Shown piece by piece: positions 6,301-9,350 of a stretch of 9,350 bases of DNA. Under the pieces are notes generated by a model. The model saw only the letters and a program-made list of their open reading frames with translations. It ran no database searches and was not told the origin of the DNA. This stretch comes from Candidatus Kerfeldbacteria bacterium (GTDB taxonomy: Bacteria; Patescibacteriota; Patescibacteriia; Veblenbacterales; UBA10138). The first letter of the stretch is position 1. Every line of letters begins with the position of its first letter. The stretch lies in NCBI GenBank assembly GCA_016217875.1, contig JACRFN010000045.1, positions 1 to 9,350 on the forward strand, in the 5' to 3' direction. The translations under genes and the position numbers were made by a program.

Positions 6301-8824
6301 CTTTAATCGCCACCAAGTCATAAGTCCCGGCTGGCAAACTGCTTAAAGTAAAAGCACAACTGCTATTAGTGGTGGTATTAAAACCGGTACCATCAGCGAA
6401 GATGGCGGCAGTTTGTACCCCAGCAACGCAAGTATTGGTTGAATCTTTAACTGTACCGGCAATAGTCGTGGCGCCAGCGGCTATGGTCGTAATTGTAAAA
6501 GGCGTATTACCGGTTTGTTTAAAGTTTGAAGTATTAGTACCGTCAGTGGCTTCCAAATAATAACGAATATAACCGGTAGCAGCTGGCACGTTACCACTCG
6601 TAATAGTGTATTTGTAATAACCGGCGCCGACATAACTGCCGGTAACAACTGTCGCCGGATCGCAGCTACTACCAGTATTGCAATATTTCAAAGTGGTAGC
6701 CAGCGCCGGCGTGGTATCTTTGGTGGCAATATTATCCATGACGCGGGCAAAAATCACCAAATTAGCGCTGGCCGTGGCTTGGAACAACGGCCGGTGCATA
6801 ATGCCGGGTGGACTGCCGTCAGTTACTGAAGCAGTGGTAGAAAAACTGCGGACAGAAGCAGATTCCACTGCCGTACTAGTATTGGCCACAAAAGCAAACG
6901 GCGTTTCAGTATAAGTTTTTACCTGCCAATAATAAGTGGTATTGGGTGAAAGCGGCGTGGGCGTGGACGGAGCAATGTTTCTAAATTGACCAGCGCCATA
7001 AGTAACGTTACAACTGGTAGAACTGCAATGACTGCCATTGGAATTTTGACTATCAACCGGCTTAGAAAAAATATAATCCCATAAAGCCGTACTGGAAACA
7101 TCCGAAGATGGACGCACGGTTATGCGATAACTATTAATAGTGCCGTTACTAGAAGGATTAAAACTAAATGACGACGGCAAGAGCACACTGGTAGCTGAAT
7201 CTGTTGGCAGTAGTAGATTAAGCCCTGAACCGCTAGCAACAAATATGCTAAAACCATTAGGCATAGTCACGGTTTGGCTACCGCTGGTAATACGAACGTC
7301 GCGCGTGCCAGTAGCGGCCGCGCCGGCAATCGCTAAACTAAAACCTAAATTGGTGCCGCTGGTAGAAGTTTTGCTGGAAACTGTTAAATTAGTATCGTTT
7401 ACGCCGCTAAGTAAAAACTCCACCGTGCTGGAAGTAGTAAGGCTGGTATTAGAACCAGTTATGGTAATGGCCAAACCAGACGCTCCTTGCGCTCCGCCCG
7501 GTGGAGTAATTTGAGTAATGTACGGTACTACTCCGCCAGCCGTAGCAATATTAAGATTGAAAAATTTAGTAAATATCTGGGCTGGACCACTACTATCGGT
7601 AACTTTAATATTTAAACCATAATTACCGGGAATATTAACTACTGTACCGGTTAATTTATAAGTCCCGCCATCATTAACTATTGCCAAACCAGCATTAGTT
7701 AAAATGGTGGTGTCGGCAGCCGAATTGGCGGCAAACGTATAAGGCCCGGTGCCGCCCGAAGCGGCAAATGATACCAAAGGCGACGAATTATTATAAACTG
7801 TGGCCACGGTGGCTGTCGGAATAGTTGAAGTGGTAATATTAAGCGGATTAGACATGCCAACCGCGGTCGTCCCTAAGACTTCGCCACTGCCGCAGGACGC
7901 GATTTTATTACTGCCGGCGGCTACGGTCGCTGGCGTGCTATCCACATCTTCCGCATCCAAATTGCCGCTCATGGTCAGGGTGGCAAAATCCTGACAAGGC
8001 GTGTGAGTAATTGATGAAACAGTCTGGGCGGTGCCGCCGCCGTCAACATAAATAAAAGGCGTGTCAGCCGCACTTAAGGCGCCGCCGCCTACTTTTTGCA
8101 CTGGTTTAGTAAATCTGACATTAATAATACTAGCGCCAGCCGCGCCGCTCACGCCATTAGCGCGAATGCCAGCCGCTTCATTTTCCATAACAATCGGCGA
8201 AGGCGTGGTAACAGCAGTTACGGTTGGCGAACTCGCAGTCGTGGCCAGACCGTTAGCCGGGAAAGTCACGGTAAAAGCGTTGCCATTGGTAACACCGGAA
8301 CTGTCGGGCCTTAAGGCTACATAAAAAATTTGATTCTCGGCCAAAGTGCAAGTGGCGCCGCAGGCGCCGCCGGGGGTAAGAGTAAAAGCATTGCTGGCTG
8401 CGTAAACTGGATTAGTAGCCAAAGTTACTTGCGTGTCGGGAGTGCCGTCAAATTGCAAACTGGGAGTAGAATTTGATTCTTTCCACAAGGTGACACCGCC
8501 ATTGGTAGTGGCTAAATCTAATAATTCACTGGAGGTAGCCGCGCCTTGCGTCCAAGTTGGCGTAGTACTATTAGCGGCAGCAAAAGCTACTGTAACCGCC
8601 GCCAGAGTTTTGGTGTTCTCGTTGGAACCAATCGTAATTTGGAAAACTGGCGCATAAAAATTACCGCCTTGGCTTAAACGCATAAAACCACTGCTGGCCA
8701 TATCAGTGAGTGCTACCGTGGTAGCCGTAGCCGCTTGAGAAATCTGCGGCCCAAACAACGGCAGACCCATTGACCAAATAATGGTAGTTAAGGTCACAAA
8801 GTAATGAAATATTTTCTTTATCAT
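353..8824 (-). CDS. Giant secreted multi-domain surface protein (Ig-like, Big_5 and carboxypeptidase-regulatory-like repeats)
   Basis: The product is 2823 residues, predicted to be exported and to act as a surface stalk, adhesin or S-layer-like protein. No enzymatic domain is visible. Residues 1-31 are a Sec signal peptide (MIKK, a hydrophobic core, then SQA before the likely cut). The order after that is: an N-terminal beta-rich region (32-333); a putative Ig/cadherin-like domain (334-427); an IPT/TIG-like domain (430-528); an FN3-like domain (530-664, with TTYYWQVKTYT); an Ig-like domain (666-785); the first carboxypeptidase-regulatory-like domain (786-873); four SbsA/Big_5-like domains (874-1377); beta-sandwich regions (1378-1792), the second containing a proline-rich loop at about 1742-1757; six more carboxypeptidase-regulatory-like repeats (1793-2350); a ZU5/GAIN-like module (2351-2489); a Ser/Pro/Ala linker and an Ig-like domain (2522-2606); and a helical C-terminus with three repeats (2704-2823). 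The ATG at 8824 is chosen because GGAG lies 9 bases upstream and the signal peptide starts there. There is no lipobox, LPXTG or C-terminal membrane helix. Domain names rest on remembered family motifs, not on a search. Confidence 0.96.
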   Translation of the reverse strand: MIKKIFHYFVTLTTIIWSMGLPLFGPQISQAATATTVALTDMASSGFMRLSQGGNFYAPVFQITIGSNENTKTLAAVTVAFAAANSTTPTWTQGAATSSELLDLATTNGGVTLWKESNSTPSLQFDGTPDTQVTLATNPVYAASNAFTLTPGGACGATCTLAENQIFYVALRPDSSGVTNGNAFTVTFPANGLATTASSPTVTAVTTPSPIVMENEAAGIRANGVSGAAGASIINVRFTKPVQKVGGGALSAADTPFIYVDGGGTAQTVSSITHTPCQDFATLTMSGNLDAEDVDSTPATVAAGSNKIASCGSGEVLGTTAVGMSNPLNITTSTIPTATVATVYNNSSPLVSFAASGGTGPYTFAANSAADTTILTNAGLAIVNDGGTYKLTGTVVNIPGNYGLNIKVTDSSGPAQIFTKFFNLNIATAGGVVPYITQITPPGGAQGASGLAITITGSNTSLTTSSTVEFLLSGVNDTNLTVSSKTSTSGTNLGFSLAIAGAAATGTRDVRITSGSQTVTMPNGFSIFVASGSGLNLLLPTDSATSVLLPSSFSFNPSSNGTINSYRITVRPSSDVSSTALWDYIFSKPVDSQNSNGSHCSSTSCNVTYGAGQFRNIAPSTPTPLSPNTTYYWQVKTYTETPFAFVANTSTAVESASVRSFSTTASVTDGSPPGIMHRPLFQATASANLVIFARVMDNIATKDTTPALATTLKYCNTGSSCDPATVVTGSYVGAGYYKYTITSGNVPAATGYIRYYLEATDGTNTSNFKQTGNTPFTITTIAAGATTIAGTVKDSTNTCVAGVQTAAIFADGTGFNTTTNSSCAFTLSSLPAGTYDLVAIKEGYGDRRYDSVATGSAATAFNLSSGFSGGFGGDTTKPMVKFTGPPDNSMAPPSDSSFKVFVGFSKAMSQTAVTTTGNMTVNEVNISTGQLTDITATKGSWTYYATAPNTAGVPPEANMAVWTFSGVNTFGENKTMAVKISANVSDTAGNSIQGNQSDGAYVYSFNTGAAYSGGGGGSYGSGSFAAPFVVGTTPKPGTPSVALNTKLAVTFSQPMDLTTLTTSSVKLYSVVSGTETLVTTGTYGLDTSKTVLTFVPSSALTASTQYRIKVLGSAASATGVTLAPPASVSQVMFQADFNSGTTTDSGAPTKLGSAPTGGATGVPVNTGSIMVAFSKPLDPSTVNTTTVSLAIGSTTVNGTVSYDDSKNAVFFMPKVALSSSTTYTLTLSTAIKGLNGVNLVTAQTVTFTTGSADTVVPGVALANADDYRLALTFSEPMQAAKATDTTNFTTSVLNPANYTLKQGITGFDASSGGTAVSLSAATLEYDNMNNTVIIKGITLSTAATNGFYILVASVKDLSGNAIGASNSLRGPVQSSSSTGGVLGPGTAATGSFSGPTGPNYTSAGIGYIPPAGVRPFNTNTGVTSIYGIELPIAKQIPATTGKIVLTFPIGFDVSGAMKDVNSPPNRDINGPGLGTVVFGSAAESPQSGGANNDGVIVDAIARTVTITLGAVATRSENSDTHDFLRLDIAGIVNSTVPMDFGTAGYTVDIKTYSGTTLLDASVSQPFFVSAGGTRTVTVTLTSASAITASAKVFLGSPMTGMQDKTITFSNATSGTTTFTSLSDGDYQLFTDPIITDTAPNPDEDWLGQPMPTPLRLTGDLTKTIALTKQSGSANNVAVTIKVKGPANELLDVFAGGQSGFSKKKATLDGTATNYDTITMSLVKGQKWFIGVGPQMPDNAMSGPPPAPSYMPPRPIEVTINADGSFKEDSVDALAADAANDGTISFILATAGLTIAGTVQDGSGNAVANAEVYAYTPQGGFGTHTQASAQGAFTLGVVTGSYKVGAFVPGMPSGQEMAVNITSGGQVYVNGATAATTNVIIKISKPDYKISGKVSDGSTVFNGASVYAYKTDGPGNAQAMTDNSGAYTLYVGSGTWKVGAFVPGYGQLPETTLTVSGSDLTNQNLSPTTSNFGTITGTVFRSADATIDAGEGLADVFVHVERGSGTANFSANDTATGTDGTFTLKVPAGSGYTIRAFKPGQGQIAPLDENLAAITAFTVSAGGTVIKNIRSTALNTITFTFSATVTEAFVDLFNTSTNMGNHAEVRNGTSATMQLPNGTYKVKAFIPGVDGTALALSSTTPGQTVLSGSTIDSNVTIDGVEGITVTLPTIRTISGTVYKTAATGGNELDKAWVELMNATTGIRFGALTATDGTFSLKAANGTYKLQAMKPGYIGTPLNLTVAADSASNNIVLNAASFSVSGQVKIGSTGASRAFVRAEKVGDVGFAGIQADATGNYTIYLSTGSWRVYGVAEGYEEVEYTTASNVIAGATTNANITLSTPVTLKPPKSKPITPAQGGELIDSDAGVKLTVPASAFGTSTAAGQVQAKETNNVSKTASAKIAGNKGKEITATDSSGNPINSLSGDVTLEMTYTDADLTAAGIASGDESKLNLAYWDDTANNWVTTAATIDTTTNTIRGTTNHLTVFAIVLPFVATPAQAASSSGGSSYSSPAPAAVAATPAAPTYSVKITGLLTETSSRTVNLTLSATPAVQMMISNNADFSGAAWETYVTSKTWELTSGDGLKTIYAKFKDSIGTVSNTASTTINLKTPAVTNLPVAEVTPPATADSRAQQIEKIVNEAGTVKSLVAEDLAKAVGKSRDTGLEQRYESTIVARVVLANTPAADKAQVLNFVTYGTPTTTVLGAGERAGVVNSFKTAFGKVPTSDSDWADVIKIANGRFPGTLNPIQEKAVEATFKKIYLRLPNRSQANDNAAITVMAYGLRTATRNLNSEKAAIKSFKAIFGKSPTSAADWDAVRATAYSGAKR
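356..715 (-). repeat. Three-copy helical C-terminal repeat of the giant protein
   Basis: Residues 2704-2736, 2746-2780 and 2789-2823 align as E[RK]A-(2-4)-FK-[IA][FY]-(2)-P-(4-6)-[DN]-(5-9)-A[YN]G-R. The first and third copies keep DW after P-TS (W2726, W2810); the middle copy has lost the W. The segment is predicted alpha-helical, unlike the all-beta stalk before it. From memory, the same ending (VMAYGLR, then AYSGAKR) recurs at the C-termini of many CPR surface proteins, which suggests a shared anchoring or sorting role. That role is an inference. Confidence 0.75.
1358..1774 (-). other. ZU5/GAIN-like module with HLT motif inside the giant protein
   Basis: Residues 2351-2489 open with GGELIDSDAGVKLTVPASAF, a pattern like the start of ZU5-type domains. 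They end with TTNHLTVFAIV, which resembles the GPS motif of GAIN domains (HL then T, followed by -FA-). The likely scissile pair would be L2481/T2482. In eukaryotic GAIN and ZU5-UPA proteins this position self-cleaves. Bacterial relatives often keep only the fold, so cleavage here is unproven. Confidence 0.5.
1775..3448 (-). repeat. Six tandem carboxypeptidase-regulatory-like repeats
   Basis: Repeats start at residues 1793, 1886, 1973, 2075, 2169 and 2257, each about 87-102 residues long. Most open with the strand pattern [IV]-G-V and most carry a central G-[YF]T[LI]/FTL strand. They share a closing motif G-Y/W-K-V-AF-PG (GAFVPGM, GAFVPGYG, RAFKPGQG, KAFIPGV, QAMKPGYIG). This fits the CarboxypepD_reg-like/transthyretin-like beta-sandwich family. 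An 18-base identity (2996-3013 and 3278-3295) between the first two copies, over GAFVPG, points to recent duplication or gene conversion. The repeats probably form a rigid stalk. Confidence 0.75.
4694..6205 (-). repeat. Four SbsA/Big_5-type Ig-like domains
   Basis: Domains start near residues 874, 1026, 1147 and 1256. Each carries the family hallmark, a strand plus F-S-[KQE]-[PA]-[ML]: VGFSKAMSQTAV, VTFSQPMDLTTL, VAFSKPLDPSTV and LTFSEPMQ. Late strands such as SDTAGNSI and KDLSGNAIG are also typical. The first two domains are separated by a flexible glycine hinge (about 1011-1023, SGGGGGSYGSGSF). Such arrays are common in S-layer and adhesin-like proteins. Confidence 0.75.
8732..8824 (-). other. 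Signal peptide of the giant protein
   Basis: Residues 1-31 show a basic n-region (MIKK), a hydrophobic core (VTLTTIIWSMGLPLF) and a small-residue cleavage region (SQA-A). This indicates Sec-dependent export. There is no cysteine after the cut, so it is not a lipoprotein. Confidence 0.85.
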
Positions 8825-8833
8825 AGAGATTTT

Positions 8834-8837
8834 CTCC
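8834..8837 (-). promoter_or_regulatory. Shine-Dalgarno GGAG of the giant gene
   Basis: GGAG on the minus strand is 9 bases from the ATG at 8824 and supports that start. It lies only 6 bases after the T-run of the terminator at 8844-8863, so terminating there removes the ribosome binding site from the transcript. Confidence 0.7.
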
Positions 8838-8843
8838 AGGCCT

Positions 8844-8863
8844 AAAAAAATTGCCTCGCAATT
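8844..8863 (-). terminator. Small intrinsic terminator just before the ribosome binding site (possible attenuator)
   Basis: On the minus strand AATTGC-GAG-GCAATT forms a 6-bp stem with a 3-base loop, followed without gap by a T-run (8844-8850). The hairpin is short and AT-rich, so its efficiency may be conditional. It lies between the structured leader (8899-9004) and the Shine-Dalgarno of the giant gene. That is the position of an attenuator, or of the 3' end of a separate leader-derived small RNA. Confidence 0.55.
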
Positions 8864-8880
8864 ATTTTAAGCTTTAATTA

Positions 8881-8886
8881 AGTATA
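8881..8886 (-). promoter_or_regulatory. Possible -10 box TATACT
   Basis: TATACT on the minus strand is a near-consensus -10 element, 57 bases before the ATG. The sequence 16-18 bases upstream (GTGTGG, GGTGTG, GGGTGT) does not match a -35 box, so this is a weak call. A TTGACA at 8975-8980 has no good -10 at standard spacing. If transcription starts here, the leader at 8899-9004 would not be in the main transcript. Confidence 0.25.
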
Positions 8887-8898
8887 AGTTTGTTATTT

Positions 8899-9004
8899 AT
8901 CCCCACACCCTTCTAAAATACCCTGCGGCCTTAACACCCGGATTAATGAGCGTAAATTTAGTTTCCTCCCGCAGTGTCAATATCCTGCGGAAAGGTGTGG
9001 GGAT
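8899..9004 (-). ncRNA. Candidate structured leader RNA upstream of the giant gene
   Basis: Read on the minus strand, 9004-8990 (AUCCCCACACCUUUC) pairs over 15 positions with 8913-8899 (GAAGGGUGUGGGGAU), with one U-G wobble. The wobble forms only in minus-strand RNA, which supports an RNA role on that strand. Inside, CCGCAG (8985-8990) can pair with CUGCGG (8969-8974), and a second CCGCAG (8923-8928) can pair with the same partner. It is followed by an intrinsic terminator before the Shine-Dalgarno. I do not recognise a known riboswitch class. Alternatives are a small palindromic mobile repeat or an independent small RNA. Confidence 0.45.
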
Positions 9005-9010
9005 TTATTA

Positions 9011-9045
9011 AAAAATAAAAAACCGACGTATTCTAAATACGACGG
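9011..9045 (-). terminator. Strong intrinsic terminator on the minus strand
   Basis: A 10-position stem (9023-9032 with 9036-9045, one T-T mismatch, loop TAG) is followed on the minus strand by TTTTTTATTTTT. It would stop transcripts coming leftward out of the transposase region before they reach the leader of the giant gene. It may also be the terminator of a gene that once lay to the right and was separated by the insertion. Confidence 0.7.
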
Positions 9046-9052
9046 CGTCGTA
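9038..9052. repeat. 15-base palindrome TACGACG-G-CGTCGTA
   Basis: This is a perfect odd-length dyad that overlaps the 5' arm of the terminator at 9011-9045 (minus sense). It may be a protein-binding operator, or it may compete with the terminator stem in RNA. A related half-site, TACGTCGG, lies at 9023-9030 on the minus strand. Confidence 0.4.
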
Positions 9053-9060
9053 AAACAGCC

Positions 9061-9253
9061 TGTCAAAAACGTATAGTGATGAATTAATGATTCCTCCATT
9101 GTTGCTAAAGTTAATATACCACTAATAACTATAACTGTATAGTGTTTATTAAGTTTTGTTTTAACTAAATTAATTAAAACATAGAACAATCAAAAACTCA
9201 AGCTACTCCGGTAATGTGCAAGCACATATGGCGGTTTCCCCTACAATAGGGAA
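9061..9253 (+). mobile_element. Probable left end of an insertion sequence (boundary uncertain)
   Basis: This AT-rich stretch precedes the transposase-like ORF and contrasts in composition with the giant gene. TGTCAAAAACG at 9061-9071 starts with TGT, as many IS ends do. GTATAGTG occurs at 9071-9078 and again at 9137-9144; the second copy lies in the inverted repeat ACTATA-ACTG-TATAGT (9128-9143). These may be transposase-binding repeats. The right end is outside the window, so no terminal inverted repeat or target duplication can be checked. Apart from short hairpins I see no gene here. Confidence 0.35.
9214..9227 (+). repeat. Inverted repeat ATGTGC-AA-GCACAT
   Basis: A perfect 6-bp dyad with a 2-base centre lies 26 bases before the transposase ATG. 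It could be an operator or a leader hairpin. The 2-base loop makes a DNA-binding site somewhat more likely than an RNA hairpin. Confidence 0.4.
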
Positions 9254-9254
9254 A
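9235..9254 (+). promoter_or_regulatory. Hairpin covering the ribosome binding site and start of the transposase gene
   Basis: TTTCCC and TA (9235-9243, with C9241 bulged) pair with TA and GGGAAA (9247-9254) around a CAA loop. The 3' arm contains AGGG, the only Shine-Dalgarno-like sequence before the ATG at 9254, and it runs into the A of that ATG. Such a structure would reduce translation from transcripts entering from outside. This is a known self-restraint of some insertion sequences such as IS10 and IS50, applied here by analogy. Confidence 0.45.
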
Positions 9255-9350
9255 TGGCTATATCTATGTCAAAAACAATTAAAGAGGAGCGAATGCGATG
9301 GGTGCTTCCCGTCGTAAAAAAAGAGATAAAGTTGCGCGATGCAGCCAAGG
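9254..9350 (+). CDS. N-terminus of an integrase-type (IS481-like) transposase, partial
   Basis: The frame is open from ATG 9254 to the window end (32 complete codons): MAISMSKTIKEERMRW followed by VLPVVKKEIKLRDAAK. The pattern of a short basic start, K-E-E-R-[ML]-R-W-[VI]-L-P and then K-E-[IV]-K-L-D-A-A-K matches, from memory, the N-terminal helix-turn-helix of DDE transposases of the IS481-like/integrase-core type in CPR genomes. Those continue into a second recognition helix and an rve domain. The start is ambiguous: ATG 9254 has AGGG only 3 bases upstream; ATG 9266 has no good ribosome site; ATG 9293 is preceded by AAAGAGGAG at 3 bases. The gene diverges from the giant surface gene. It could instead be another small HTH protein. 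Confidence 0.5.
   Translation, partial: MAISMSKTIKEERMRWVLPVVKKEIKLRDAAK

Noticed and set aside
7140..7514. Plus-strand open frames inside the giant gene, the longest about 124 codons
   Set aside because: They are opposite-strand shadows of a compositionally biased Ala/Thr/Ser-rich gene, with no signal, ribosome site or recognisable family.
8952..8980. TTGACA at 8975-8980 (minus) as a -35 box
   Set aside because: At 16-18 base spacing the -10 candidates (AATTTA, ATTTAC, TTTACG) are poor, and the hexamer lies inside the structured leader. It is noted only as an outside possibility.
8899..9004. CRISPR-like or MITE interpretation of the inverted and direct repeats
   Set aside because: There is only one pair of arms and two short internal copies, with no regular spacer pattern and no evident target duplication around the arms. 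An RNA leader explains the wobble pair better, although a MITE is not excluded.
8977..9189. 70-codon minus ORF between the leader and the transposase
   Set aside because: It crosses the strong minus-strand terminator and one arm of the leader stem, has AT-driven composition and no Shine-Dalgarno.
9242..9247. TACAAT as a -10 box for the transposase gene
   Set aside because: It is only 6 bases before the ATG and has no -35 at standard spacing. It would require a leaderless mRNA starting at or inside the start codon, or use of a later start.

Overview
The window is dominated by one giant gene on the minus strand (353-8824, 2823 codons). It encodes a secreted, modular surface protein built from Ig-like, FN3-like, SbsA/Big_5-like and carboxypeptidase-regulatory-like beta-sandwich domains, and ends in a three-copy alpha-helical repeat. 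The overall architecture and the C-terminal ending (FGK-PTS--DW---A-AYSGAKR) resemble, from memory, large exported proteins of Candidate Phyla Radiation bacteria (Patescibacteria, probably Parcubacteria). No database search was possible, so that assignment is an inference. TGA is not needed as a sense codon, so the standard code fits.

Layout. Positions 1-140 hold the possible start of a minus-strand ORF for a membrane-anchored or exported protein, cut by the window edge and lacking a good start codon. Positions 141-352 are non-coding and rich in hairpins. They include a perfect 10-bp hairpin (300-322) that probably ends the giant transcript. Positions 353-8824 are the giant gene. Positions 8825-9253 (429 bases) are a divergent intergenic region. 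Read on the minus strand, it holds a strong intrinsic terminator (9011-9045), then a leader with a 15-bp closing stem (8899-9004), then a second small intrinsic terminator (8844-8863), then the Shine-Dalgarno and ATG of the giant gene. From 9254 to the right edge there is the start of a plus-strand ORF that looks like the N-terminal helix-turn-helix of an integrase-type (IS481-like) transposase. The AT-rich stretch from about 9061 to 9253 is probably the left end of that element.

How the parts may work together. The surface protein has a signal peptide but no lipobox, LPXTG motif or C-terminal membrane helix. Retention at the surface would therefore depend on its helical C-terminus or on partner proteins. 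A ZU5/GAIN-like module with an HLT motif near residue 2480 raises the possibility of self-cleavage between the repeat stalk and the C-terminal part. The leader RNA with a terminator just before the ribosome binding site could be an attenuator or riboswitch-like control on this very costly gene. A mobile element has apparently landed directly upstream of it. The transposase start is itself covered by a hairpin, as in insertion sequences that block translation from read-through transcripts.
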